From RYN-230 sp963834515 (GTDB taxonomy: Bacteria > Actinomycetota > Actinomycetes > Streptosporangiales > Streptosporangiaceae): a stretch of DNA of 64,000 nt. Shown here in pieces: positions 42,029-50,610 of this stretch (positions are counted from its first letter, which is position 1; every line of letters starts with the position of its first letter). A program made the position numbers and the translations under genes. The stretch covers positions 372,001-436,000 of the forward strand of contig CAWICB010000007.1 in assembly GCA_963834515.1 (NCBI GenBank), given 5' to 3'. The notes below the pieces were generated by a model. The model saw nothing but the letters and a program-made list of their open reading frames with translations. It ran no database searches and was not told where the DNA came from.

Positions 42029-43324
42029 CCGGGCCAGCGGCAGCCACCGGGCCTTGAGCGCGCCGATGCCGTGCTCGGCCGAGATCGAGCCGCCCAGCGA
42101 CGCTACGAAGGAGAACACCGCGTCCTCGTGACGGCCGTCGGCCGCGGACGCCGGGACGATGTTGACGTGCACGCTGCCGTCGGCCACGTGGCCGAACGTG
42201 ATCACCTGGGCGGCCGGGTCGGCGGCCGCCACGGCCCCGGCCACGCCGGCGGCCAGCCGGGTCCAGTGCGCGGCGGGCACGGCCACGTCCAGCTTGAGTG
42301 GGGTGCCGAGGAAGCCGGCCGCCTCCGGCTGGCGTTCCCGGTAAGCCCACAGCCGGGCCCGGTCCGCGGCCGACTCGGCCACCGCGGCGTCCCGGTCCCC
42401 GGCCAGCTGGGCCAGGTCGTCGAGCGCGCCCGGGCCGGCCGCTTCCAGCAGCAGGTAGGCGGGCGCGGGGCGGGCCAGCGGCGGGACCAGCCCGGCCCGG
42501 CTGACCAGGATGTCCAGGCCGGCCGCGGTGAAGAACTCGGCCGACAGCAGGCCGGGCACGCCGGCCACGGCGCGGCGGGCCAGGCTGTGCACCTCGGCCA
42601 CGCCGGCCAGCCCGGCCAGTACGGTGACCAGGCCGGTGGGCCGCGGCACCAGCCGCAGCCGGGCCTGGGTGAGCACGGCCAGGGTGCCTTCCGAGCCGGC
42701 CAGCAGCCCCGGGTAGTCGTAGCCCGTGTTGTCCTTGGCCAGCCCGGCCAGATGGGACAGCACGGTGCCGTCGGCCAGCACCGCCTCGACGCCGCGGAGC
42801 TGGGCCCGCATCGGCCCGTAGCGCAGCACCCGGAGCCCGCCCGCGTTGGTCGCGACCGCGCCGCCCACCGTGGCGCTGCCCCGGCTGGCGATCAGGACGC
42901 CCAGATCAAGCCCCGGCGCGGCGTCCGCCACCTGCTGCAGGGTGACCCCGGCCCCGGCGGTGACCTGGGCCGCGTCCGGGTCGGCTGGGCCGAGCATGCC
43001 GAGCCGGGCCAGGCTGAGCAAGACCTCGCCGTGCCGTGGCACGCCGCCGCCGGCCAGGCCGGTGTTGCCGCCCTGCGGCACCACCGGCAGCCCGGCCGCG
43101 GTGCACAGCGCGAGCACCGCGGCCACCTGCTCGGTGTCCCGGGGCCGCAGCACAGCGGCCGGCTGGCCGCGGAACCGGCCGGTCCAGTCCACGCCATAAC
43201 CGGCCGCGGGGCCACCGGTGAGCACGTGCGCTGCACCCACGATCCCGGCCAGTGACCTCAGCAAGCTGGCGGGAACGTCTAGGGGACGGTGGGCTTCTTG
43301 ATCGTGGTCGGTGGGAGGAGTCAT
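41942..43324 (-). CDS. FAD-linked oxidase (GlcD / D-lactate dehydrogenase-like)
   Basis: A 460-residue VAO-fold flavoprotein. The FAD-binding PCMH domain includes VVPQGGNTGLAGGGVPRHGE near residue 75, GGAVATNAGGLRVLRYG near 141 and KDNTGYDYPGLLAGSEGTLA near 180. The C-terminal domain carries VITFGHVADGSVHVNIVPA near 388 and the closing ISAEHGIGALKARWL near 425. This profile fits D-2-hydroxyacid dehydrogenases (glycolate, D-lactate or D-2-hydroxyglutarate). ATG 43324 is the most likely start; no ribosome-binding site is visible and the true start could be an internal GTG. Confidence 0.9.
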   Translation of the reverse strand: MTPPTDHDQEAHRPLDVPASLLRSLAGIVGAAHVLTGGPAAGYGVDWTGRFRGQPAAVLRPRDTEQVAAVLALCTAAGLPVVPQGGNTGLAGGGVPRHGEVLLSLARLGMLGPADPDAAQVTAGAGVTLQQVADAAPGLDLGVLIASRGSATVGGAVATNAGGLRVLRYGPMRAQLRGVEAVLADGTVLSHLAGLAKDNTGYDYPGLLAGSEGTLAVLTQARLRLVPRPTGLVTVLAGLAGVAEVHSLARRAVAGVPGLLSAEFFTAAGLDILVSRAGLVPPLARPAPAYLLLEAAGPGALDDLAQLAGDRDAAVAESAADRARLWAYRERQPEAAGFLGTPLKLDVAVPAAHWTRLAAGVAGAVAAADPAAQVITFGHVADGSVHVNIVPASAADGRHEDAVFSFVASLGGSISAEHGIGALKARWLPLARSAAERALFARIRAAFDPAGTLNPHVLPR

Positions 43325-43440
43325 GGGATGCTGGCCAGGGATGATCAACTGCACGGGATGGACTTGTCGAAGGCTAGTCTGGGCGCGGGCTGCCGGGCCT
43401 GACTCATGCAACGAGCGAAACTAAGGCTGTAGGCGAATCG

Positions 43441-44253
43441 ATGAGCCCTTCGGACGAGGGGGCGGCACACGCCGCGGCTGGGTGGCGGCCTGGAATCCGG
43501 GGCGGCACAGCCGCGGATCGCTCACCCGGAGCATCACCCGGGCGGAGCAGCGCGGGCGACAGGCCAGTGCGGCCCAGTCCGCCGCTGCTGGCTGCCTCCC
43601 TCCGTCCCTGGGCTGGGGCGCTGCTGGCTGGCTGCGCGATTCTCGTCGCCGTGCTCGGCGTTCTTCTCGCGCACCAGACCGCGGCGGACCGGTTCGACCG
43701 TGCCGTTGACGGTCCGGTCATCAGCTGGCTTAGCGGTCACCATGGTCTCCTGCTGTGGCTGGCCGCGCCGGGCTCGTATCTCCCGGCGGCTGTGCTGAGC
43801 GCGGTCATCGTCGCCGTCTGCCTGGCCGCCGGCCGGCTCAACGGCGCCGTGCTCGGCGCGGCGGCCATCCCGGTCACCGTCGGGCTGAACGACGGCCTGC
43901 TCAAGCATCTGGTCCGGCGCACGTATCTGGGCGATCTGAGCTACCCGAGCGGGCATACCGCGGCCGTGTTCGCGCTGGCCGCGACGGTCACGGTCCTGCT
44001 ACTGGTCCCGCCGCGGCCGCGCAGCGGCGGGGTGCTGCGGGTACTGATCCCGGCCGCGGCGTGGGTGCTGGGGGTCGTCGTCGCCATCGCGGTCATCGGC
44101 CTGCAGTGGCACTACTTCACCGATACCGTGGCCGGCGCCGCGGTCGGCACCGGAACGGTCTGCGGGCTGTCGCTGGTCCTGGACCGGCCAGTTCCCGTGC
44201 AGTGGCTTACGGCCGCTGGCCGCTGGTGGCCGGCGGCGAGGCGCCGGCCCTGA
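43441..44253 (+). CDS. PAP2-family membrane phosphatase
   Basis: A 270-residue membrane protein. After an unstructured leader, helices start near residue 58. The PAP2 motifs are KHLVRRTYLGD near 158, SYPSGHTAAVFALA near 171 and LQWHYFTDTVAGAAVG near 222 (His and Asp of the catalytic triad). It likely dephosphorylates lipid phosphates such as undecaprenyl pyrophosphate or phosphatidic acid at the outer face. Its position beside the murein operon would fit bactoprenol recycling, but that is inference. ATG 43441. Confidence 0.9.
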   Translation: MSPSDEGAAHAAAGWRPGIRGGTAADRSPGASPGRSSAGDRPVRPSPPLLAASLRPWAGALLAGCAILVAVLGVLLAHQTAADRFDRAVDGPVISWLSGHHGLLLWLAAPGSYLPAAVLSAVIVAVCLAAGRLNGAVLGAAAIPVTVGLNDGLLKHLVRRTYLGDLSYPSGHTAAVFALAATVTVLLLVPPRPRSGGVLRVLIPAAAWVLGVVVAIAVIGLQWHYFTDTVAGAAVGTGTVCGLSLVLDRPVPVQWLTAAGRWWPAARRRP

Positions 44254-44289
44254 TGGCGGCCGGGAGCCCAGGCCGGGTAATGCCCACGG

Positions 44290-45636
44290 TCATGGGAGCT
44301 GGGGGAGTTCCGCGCACGCTTTCATCGCGCGGGCGAACGCGTCGCCCCGGTCCCGGTAGTCACGGAAGTGGCCGAAGCTGGGCGCGGCCGGGGAGAGCAG
44401 TACCACCCCGTCCGGCTGGGCCCATCGGAAGCCCTGGCTGACCGCGCTGTCCAGGCTGTCGCAGGACACCACCCCGGCGCGGCCGGGCCGGGCGGCCTCG
44501 ATGGCGGCGCGGATCCGCGGGCCGCTGTCCGGCACGGCCAGCACCAGGGTGTCAGTGGCCCGGGCGGCCAGGCCGGCCGCCAGCGGCTGGTAGTCGATGC
44601 CCCGGTCCTGGCCGCCCGCGATCAGCGCGACCCGGCGGCCGGGGAACGCGTCCAGCGCGGCCAGGGTGGGCAGCACGTTGGTGGACAGGCTGTCGTCCAC
44701 GAACGTGACCCCGGCGACCGTGCCGATCACCTGGAGCCGGCTGCCCAGCGGCTGGAAGCCGGCCGCCGCGGCCCGCAGCGCGGCCTCGTCATCGGCCTGC
44801 GGCACGCCGAGCGCGCGCAGGCAGGCCCGGGCGATCAGCGCGTTGCGCCGGCTGTGCGCGCCGAGCAGGCCGAGCGGCCGCATCCAGTCCGCGGCCGGGT
44901 CATCGCCGGCCCGGACCCAGTCCACCCGCGGCCCGAGCAGCGCCCGCCGGTCACGGAGCAGGTCGCTGTCCCCGTTGGCCACGGTCAGGTCGGCGCCGGG
45001 CTGGCTGCAGGCCGACAGCTTGTCCCGGTAATAGGCCTCGACGTCGCCGCCGTGCCAGGGCAGGTGATCGGGGTGCAGCGAGGTTATCGCGACCACCGGG
45101 GGCGAGCAGGCCAGGTCGGTGGCCTGGTAGCTGGATGTCTCGATGACCCAGTAGTCCCAGGCGGCCTGGTCCCCGGCCGGGTCCCAGGGGGGCGCGCCGA
45201 TGTTGCCGCCGACCATGCACTGGTAACCCCACTGGTGCAGCAGATGGCCGGCGATGGCGGTGGTGCTGCTCTTGCCCTTGGTGCCGGTGATGCAGACCAC
45301 CCGCTCCCGCCGCGCTTCCTGCAGCCACAGGCCGAGACCGCCGGCCACCGGGATACCGAGCGCCTCGAGCTGCCGGAGGTCGTCCCGGTACCGGCTGATG
45401 CCCGGGGTCTTGACCACCACGTCGCAGCGGGCGAGTGCGTCGAGGCCGCCGTCCGCGGTGGCCAGTACCGGCCGGCCCGCCACCGGGCTGGCCGGGGGCT
45501 GGTCGTCCACCAGCACCGGGTTGACCCCGAGCGCGTCCAGCTTGCGCACGTTGGCCAGGCCCTCGACGCCGAGGCCCCACACGCCGGCCGCGGCGCCGCG
45601 CAGCTCAGACCAGGCGATCGTCGGGCGCATACGCAT
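44290..45636 (-). CDS. murD2: MurD2-type UDP-N-acetylmuramoyl-L-alanine:L-glutamate ligase
   Basis: A 448-residue Mur ligase. The N-terminal UDP-binding part contains AAGVWGLGVEGLANVRKLDA; the ATP-binding loop is CITGTKGKSSTTAIAGHLL near residue 120; ETSSYQ and TSLHPDHLPWHGG near 168-195 are central-domain motifs, and VDDSLSTNVLPTLAAL near 323 is MurD-type. Ordinary MurD attaches D-glutamate. This gene sits directly after murL, overlapping it by 32 nt, and such MurD relatives were shown in Xanthomonas oryzae to attach L-glutamate, which MurL then epimerises. The L-Glu specificity here is inferred from that pairing. Confidence 0.88.
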   Translation of the reverse strand: MRMRPTIAWSELRGAAAGVWGLGVEGLANVRKLDALGVNPVLVDDQPPASPVAGRPVLATADGGLDALARCDVVVKTPGISRYRDDLRQLEALGIPVAGGLGLWLQEARRERVVCITGTKGKSSTTAIAGHLLHQWGYQCMVGGNIGAPPWDPAGDQAAWDYWVIETSSYQATDLACSPPVVAITSLHPDHLPWHGGDVEAYYRDKLSACSQPGADLTVANGDSDLLRDRRALLGPRVDWVRAGDDPAADWMRPLGLLGAHSRRNALIARACLRALGVPQADDEAALRAAAAGFQPLGSRLQVIGTVAGVTFVDDSLSTNVLPTLAALDAFPGRRVALIAGGQDRGIDYQPLAAGLAARATDTLVLAVPDSGPRIRAAIEAARPGRAGVVSCDSLDSAVSQGFRWAQPDGVVLLSPAAPSFGHFRDYRDRGDAFARAMKACAELPQLP

Positions 45637-46942
45637 CCGGGATGAAGTGCTCGCTGAGCGGCTCGAGCAGGCCCGCCGCGGGGATCAGCCCGGGCAGCCC
45701 GGCCAGCTCGCCGGCCAGCGCCTGGAGCAGCTTGCTGTCGGCCCGGTCCGGGCGCGCGGCTGCCAGCACCGCGGCGGCCCGGCACTCGCTGACCTCGCCG
45801 ACGCACTCGAACGGCTTGCTGGCGGCCGAGGTACCGAGCAGGGTGCGGAACCGGCCGGCCAGCTCACCGTGCGGGTCCGGGTCGGCCAGCGGCTCCTGGC
45901 CGGCGAAGATCCGCTCCAGGTCGGCCGCGGGCAGGAACGGGGCCAGGATCAGGTCGATGAAGGCGCACTTGTCGCACCGCCCGCACCAGTGGTCGAGGCG
46001 GCGTGCCGGGTCGATGTGGAACGCACGGTTACAGCTGCGGAACGTCCTGTGGTACTGGGTCAGCTGCGCGAACCGCCGGGCCACCCACAGCTCGCTGAAC
46101 GGGCGCAGCGCGGAGAAGTAGTCCGGCAGCCCGGGCCCGGCCTGGGCCAGCACCGACCGGAAGGCCGCCTCGAACGCCGCGCTCTTGGAGTACTGGTGGT
46201 TGATGGCCCGGCCGCCGGCCTCCAGGGTCGGGATGGACGCGGACCACTCGTTGGACATCACCACTGCGTCCCGGCCGTCCAGCGCCGCAGCCATGACCGC
46301 GATGGCCGAGATGATCCCGGTCACCGGGACGTGCCCGTTGCGGAAACCGAGCTCGGCGGACCGGAGCAGCTGGGCATCGATCTCGCGCTCGGCGCGCACG
46401 ATGGGCAGCCCGGTGACCGCCGCGGGCGCCTCGATGGCCGCGAACCGGTCCCCGGGACGGCCCACGATGAACAACGCCGCCTGGGTGTGCTGCCGGACCA
46501 GCTCCACGGTGACGATGGAGTCGATGCCGCCGCCGAACGGGATCAGCGGGTGGTGCTGGCCGGCGGGCCCGGCCTGCTCCGGGTGCCGGCCGAGCCGTGG
46601 GCCCTCGATGCGCAGCCCGGACAGGTCCAGGCCGTTGCGGTAGGCGAACTCACCCAGCCCGCCGGCGTAGAAGCCAGCCAGGAACTCGCGCTCGGCGTCG
46701 GTGACCGCGGTGTCACCCAGGTCGATCACGTCAGGCGCGGCGGTCTTGTAGTAGGACACCCCGGCCAGCAGGAACACCAGCCGCGCGGCCGCGTGCACCG
46801 CCGGGCCGTCCCAGTCGCCGCCGCCGGGAAAACTGACCCGCTCCGCGAAGCGGTGCTCACCGAGGGAGTAGCGGCAGGTCAGCAGCCCGCGGCCGGGGTC
46901 GAGCTGATAACCGTCGTAGCGGAACGCCGGGGTCACGCTCAC
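45605..46942 (-). CDS. murL: MurL-type UDP-MurNAc-L-Ala-L-Glu epimerase
   Basis: A 445-residue protein. Family features include LIPFGGGIDSIVTVEL near residue 170 (a PP-loop-like ATP motif), VVMSNEWSASIPTLEAGG near 235, NHQYSKSAAFE near 255, FSELWVARRFAQL, and a Cys cluster in DHWCGRCDKCAFIDLIL near 320. MurL, defined in Xanthomonas oryzae, uses ATP to activate and invert the terminal L-Glu of UDP-MurNAc-L-Ala-L-Glu, giving the D-Glu needed for peptidoglycan without glutamate racemase. GTG 46942 overlaps the pgeF stop (GTGA) and is preceded by GGGAGGA. It sits between pgeF and murD2. Confidence 0.9.
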   Translation of the reverse strand: MSVTPAFRYDGYQLDPGRGLLTCRYSLGEHRFAERVSFPGGGDWDGPAVHAAARLVFLLAGVSYYKTAAPDVIDLGDTAVTDAEREFLAGFYAGGLGEFAYRNGLDLSGLRIEGPRLGRHPEQAGPAGQHHPLIPFGGGIDSIVTVELVRQHTQAALFIVGRPGDRFAAIEAPAAVTGLPIVRAEREIDAQLLRSAELGFRNGHVPVTGIISAIAVMAAALDGRDAVVMSNEWSASIPTLEAGGRAINHQYSKSAAFEAAFRSVLAQAGPGLPDYFSALRPFSELWVARRFAQLTQYHRTFRSCNRAFHIDPARRLDHWCGRCDKCAFIDLILAPFLPAADLERIFAGQEPLADPDPHGELAGRFRTLLGTSAASKPFECVGEVSECRAAAVLAAARPDRADSKLLQALAGELAGLPGLIPAAGLLEPLSEHFIPDAYAPDDRLV

Positions 46943-47781
46943 CCGTCCTCCCGGGGCCGGAGCCGGGCCACCGCGGCGAACCGCCCGCACGGGCGGGCCT
47001 CCCGGTCGCTGAAGAACAGCCCGTCCGCGCCGCCGGTGGCCAGGCCCGGGCCGAGGATCTGCCGGTCCGGCAACCCGGATTCGCGCAGGATCCGGCGGTT
47101 GGCGGCGGGCAGGTCGAACAGCCACCGGCCCGGCCCATCCGGGCGCAGGATGCTATCCAGCTGGCCGGTGAAGTAGCGGTGCGCGGCGGCCGCCACGTCG
47201 TCGCCGACCTGGTAGCGGTCCGCGGCGATCGCGGGGCCGATGGCGGCCAGCATCCGTTCCGGCTGGGCGCCCAGCGACCGCATGGCGTGCAGCGCCGCCC
47301 CGGTCACCCCGGCCACCGTGCCCCGCCAGCCGGCGTGCACGCAGCCCAGCACCTGGGCCGCCGGGTCGACCAGGATGATCGGCACGCAGTCCGCGACCAG
47401 CATCACCAGCACCGTGCCGGGATCGCGGGTCACCACGGCGTCGGTCTGCCCGATCGCGTCGGCGCGGCGCAGGGTGCCCCGGCCCCGGTCGGCGGCCGTC
47501 ACCATGGCCGCATGGTTGCCGTGGGACTGTTCGCAGAACACGAAGTCACCCAGGTCCGCGCCGAGCGCGGCGGCCAGCCGGTGCCGGTTCTGCAGTACCG
47601 CGGCCGCGTCATCACCGACGTGCAACGCCAGGTTGAGCGAACTGTAGCTGCCCGTGGACACTCCGCCCGGCCGGGTGGTCACCAGCGCGTCCAGGTCCAG
47701 GGCATCGAGCGACGGCCACGCCAGCACGTCCAGCGGGCCCTGCCTGCGCAGCCCGGGCCCGGCCGTAGTTGCTGCTGTCAT
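46939..47781 (-). CDS. pgeF: PgeF/YfiH-type multicopper-like purine nucleosidase, peptidoglycan editing factor
   Basis: A 280-residue DUF152 protein. Motifs: TTRPGGVSTGSYSSLNLALH near residue 35, CEQSHGNHAAMV near 83 (His), LVADCVPIILVD near 130 (Cys) and GCVHAGWRGTVAGV near 145 (His), the zinc site of the family. In Escherichia coli the homologue prevents misincorporation of L-Ser for L-Ala in peptidoglycan precursors; mammalian FAMIN/LACC1 relatives act on purine nucleosides. Being first in an overlapping operon with murL and murD2, a murein quality-control role is favoured. ATG 47781. Confidence 0.9.
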   Translation of the reverse strand: MTAATTAGPGLRRQGPLDVLAWPSLDALDLDALVTTRPGGVSTGSYSSLNLALHVGDDAAAVLQNRHRLAAALGADLGDFVFCEQSHGNHAAMVTAADRGRGTLRRADAIGQTDAVVTRDPGTVLVMLVADCVPIILVDPAAQVLGCVHAGWRGTVAGVTGAALHAMRSLGAQPERMLAAIGPAIAADRYQVGDDVAAAAHRYFTGQLDSILRPDGPGRWLFDLPAANRRILRESGLPDRQILGPGLATGGADGLFFSDREARPCGRFAAVARLRPREDG

Positions 47782-47803
47782 GTTCTGTGTCCCAACTCTG
47801 CTA

Positions 47804-47903
47804 GCCCGGGGGGCGACCCCCCGGAACCCCCCCGCTCGCCGCTACGCGCCGAACGTCGGCTCGGCGAGCACACGCCTGCGGCGCGCCTCGCCTCGCCGAC
47901 GCG
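47804..47903 (+). repeat. Dispersed ~100-bp GC-rich palindromic repeat, copy A
   Basis: The repeat begins TAGCCCGGGGGGCGACCCCC and continues with CGCTACGCGCCGAACGTCGG, then CTCGGCGAGCACACGCCTGC. It contains two hairpins: GGGGGG-cga-CCCCCC and CGCCGA...TCGGCG. It lies in the divergent gap between pgeF and the lipid kinase. Three further copies occur at 52688-52787, 52789-52886 and, reversed, 59171-59270. Confidence 0.88.
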
Positions 47904-48152
47904 CCTGCGCTTGCACCGGCGCCTGCACCGCGCCTGCGCCGGCACCGGCGGGGGCGTGCCTGGCACCCGGCCGCACCGGCACTTACGGGCACCGCACGGG
48001 GCTGGCACCGGCCCGGCACGAAGCCTACGCCAGGCTGGGGGGCGGGCTGGCATCAAGCACGCCGGCCGGCCGGAGCCGTGGGCCGGCAGCCGGAGCCGTG
48101 GGCCGCCGGCCAATATGCTCTGCGCCATGCTTCCCCCGGCCCTGGGCCAGCC
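47904..48152. other. GC-rich intergenic DNA with short direct repeats
   Basis: No supported gene. GCGCCTGC/GCACCGGC motifs recur many times at 47890-48010, and CCGGAGCCGTGGGCCG occurs twice at about 48067 and 48089. Together with copy A it forms a 370-bp non-coding stretch that must also hold the promoters of pgeF and the lipid kinase. Confidence 0.5.
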
Positions 48153-49035
48153 GTGAAAGCGGCCGTGATCGTCAATCCCACCAAGCACGAGAATCTGGCC
48201 GGGTTCCGCGCCCTGGTGCACGCCACCATGGCCGGGCACGGCTGGGCCGAGCCGCTGTGGCTGGAAACGACGCCCGAGGAGCCCGGCCGGGGCCTGGCCG
48301 CGCGCCGCGGTCCAGGCCCAGGTGGACCTGGTGCTAGCCAGCGGCGGCGACGGAACCGTCACCGCGTGCGCCGACGGGCTGGCGGGCAGCGGTGTCCCGC
48401 TGGGGGTGCTGCCGGCCGGCACCGGCAACCTGCTGGCCCGCAACCTCGGGCTGCCGCTCAGCCTGGATGAAGCGCTGGCTGTCGGCATCGGCGGCGCCGA
48501 CCGGCGGCTCGACGTGGGCACCGCGAACGGCCGCACGTTCGTGGCCATGGCCGGGCTAGGCTTCGACGCCGAGCTGCTGGACAGCACCGGCGAACCGCTC
48601 AAGCGGCGGCTGGGCTGGCTGGCCTACGCCGTGTCCGGGGTGCGCCACCTGGGGGAACGGCCGGTGCGGGCCAGCCTGCGGGCCGATGGCGGCCCGGTGC
48701 TGCGCCGCCGGGCCAGCAGCGTGCTGATCGGCAACGTGGGCGCGCTGCAGGGCGGGTTCACGCTGCTGCCCGGGGCCGAGCCGGACGACGGGGTGCTCGA
48801 CCTGCTGGTGCTGACCGCGCGTGGGCTGGCCGGCTGGCTGGCCCTGGCCACCGACGTGCTGCTCCGGCGCCGCCGGACCAGTCACCTGGCCCGGATTGCG
48901 TTCCGAGACCTGCACGTGGTGCTGGACCGCCCGCAGCTGTGGGAACTCGACGGTGAGGTCATCGGCCACACCCGCCAGCTGCGGGTGTCGGTCCGGCCCG
49001 GCGTGCTCCTAGTCCGGGTGCCCGCGCGATGTTAG
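48153..49035 (+). pseudogene. Diacylglycerol/lipid kinase (YegS-like) gene with one frameshift
   Basis: From GTG 48153 the first frame gives KAAVIVNPTKHENLAGFRAL and GWAEPLWLETTPEEPGRGLA. At about 48300 the frame changes, and the second frame gives VDLVLASGGDGTVTACADGL (the GGDGT motif), VLPAGTGNLLARNLGL, and FVAMAGLGFDAELL. It ends RQLRVSVRPGVLLVRVPARC. All catalytic motifs are present and length is normal (about 293). A single base change in a GCGCGCC run explains the break; recent mutation or assembly error. Such kinases phosphorylate diacylglycerol or related lipids. Confidence 0.85.
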
Positions 49036-49100
49036 CCCGAGGGCGTCCCCCGAGCTGACACTGCATGGTTCGGCTACTCGGGGGTACTGGTGGCGGGCTG

Positions 49101-50584
49101 ATGCCTGCTACCGACCCCGAAGGTGGCCTCAACGTGTGGAACCGGCTCGAACAGCGTGAGCTGAACCGGCTCGCCCGGCGGATGACCGCCGGTCCGGGCG
49201 AACTCCCCGCCCCGGACCGGCCCGCCGGGACCGACCTGCTGCCGCAGATCAAGCACATCGTCGTGCTGATGATGGAGAACCATTCCTACGACAACTACCT
49301 GGGCATGCTGGGCGGCCGGGGCGATGGGTTCCCGCTCGGCCCGGACGGCCAGCCGGAGCTGTCCAACACCGGGGCGGAAGGCGAATCCGTCCCGGCGCAC
49401 CACCTGATGAGCACCGTCCAGGTGCCCGACTCGCCGTCGCAGAGCTGGCACGCCACCCACCTGCAGTGGGACGAACGGCAAGCTGGACGGGTTCGTCAGC
49501 GCCACCCAGCAGATCATGCCGGACCGGGACGCCACGGCCGCCATGGGCTACTGGACCGAGCGCGACCTGCCCTTCTACTACGGCCTGGCCCGCACATTCC
49601 CGCTGGCCGACCGGTGGTTCTCGTCCTGCCTGGGGCCGACGTTCCCGAACCGCCGGTTCCTCATCTCCGGGACGGCCAACGGGCTGATCGACGACCTGCC
49701 GGTCAACCTGGCCGACTACCCGGCCAACGGGACCATCTTCGACGTGCTGACCAGGCACGGCATCTCGTGGGCGAACTACCACCCGGTAGCCGGGCAGCCG
49801 GACCAGGCTACGGCCGGGCGCTGCAGCACCGGCACCAAGGCCCTGCGGCGCAGGCTGCGCACGCTGCGCCGGGTGGCTCCCGGCTCGCTGACCGGGCTGC
49901 AGAAGGACATCCAGTTCACCGCGGACATCTACCCGCTGGGCATCGCCCGGTACATGCTGCACGTGCGCAGCACGGATGAGTTCTTCAGCGATGCGGCGGC
50001 CAGGCACGCTGCCGGCGTTCAGCATCGTGGACCCGGACTTTGCGGCTTACTCCGAGGAGAACCCGCAGGACATCCGCAAGGGGGAGAGCTTCGCGTCGGC
50101 CGTGATCAACGCGGTGATGCACGGCCCGGGCTGGCCGAACACGCTGCTCGTCTGGGTCTACGACGAGCACGGCGGCTACTACGACCATGTCCCGCCCCCG
50201 GCCGCCCCGGCGCCGGACGACGTGCCCGGCCGCAGCGTGGTAATCAGCCGGTCCTGGCTGCACGCCGTGCTCCGGCTGGTCGCCCCGGGCTACGTGCGCA
50301 GTGTGGCCAAGCTGGACTCTGGCCCGCAGTGCTACGACCGGTACGGGTTCCGGGTCCCCGCGGTGCTGGTCTCGCCGTACGCCCGGCCGGGCTACCTGAC
50401 CAGCGAGACGTTCGACCACACTTCGCTGCTCAAGCTGCTCGAGGTGAAGTGGAACCTGCCCGCGCTGACCGCCCGGGACGCGGCCGCCCACGCCCCGCTG
50501 GACGCGCTGGATTTCAGCCGCCCGCCCGCCTTCGGGCAGCCGCCCGACCTGCCCGCGCCCGCGCTGCGCTGGGGCTCCTGGTAG
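49101..50584 (+). pseudogene. Phosphoesterase (phospholipase C / acid phosphatase family) gene with two frameshifts
   Basis: The first frame (ATG 49101) contains IKHIVVLMMENHSYDNYLGM, the family's metal and nucleophile-site motif. Near 49475 it shifts; the second frame continues NGKLDGFVSATQQIMPDRDA, DRWFSSCLGPTFPNRRFLIS and IDDLPVNLADYPANGTIF. Near 50013 it shifts again to LPAFSIVDPDFAAYSEENPQ, LLVWVYDEHGGYYDHVPPPA and VPAVLVSPYARPGYL. The three parts are collinear with no gap, so the protein (about 495 residues) would be complete if two single-base indels were corrected. No signal peptide is seen. Confidence 0.82.
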
Positions 50585-50610
50585 CGGGCGCGCCCGAAGG
50601 GACCGAGCAG

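Noticed and set aside
43325..43440. Additional short gene between the FAD oxidase and PAP2 genes
   Set aside because: Only the promoter region for PAP2 fits here; the ORF extension upstream of ATG 43324 lacks family conservation.
47782..48152. Phage or plasmid attachment site in the repeat-rich gap
   Set aside because: No integrase, tRNA or matching second core is present.
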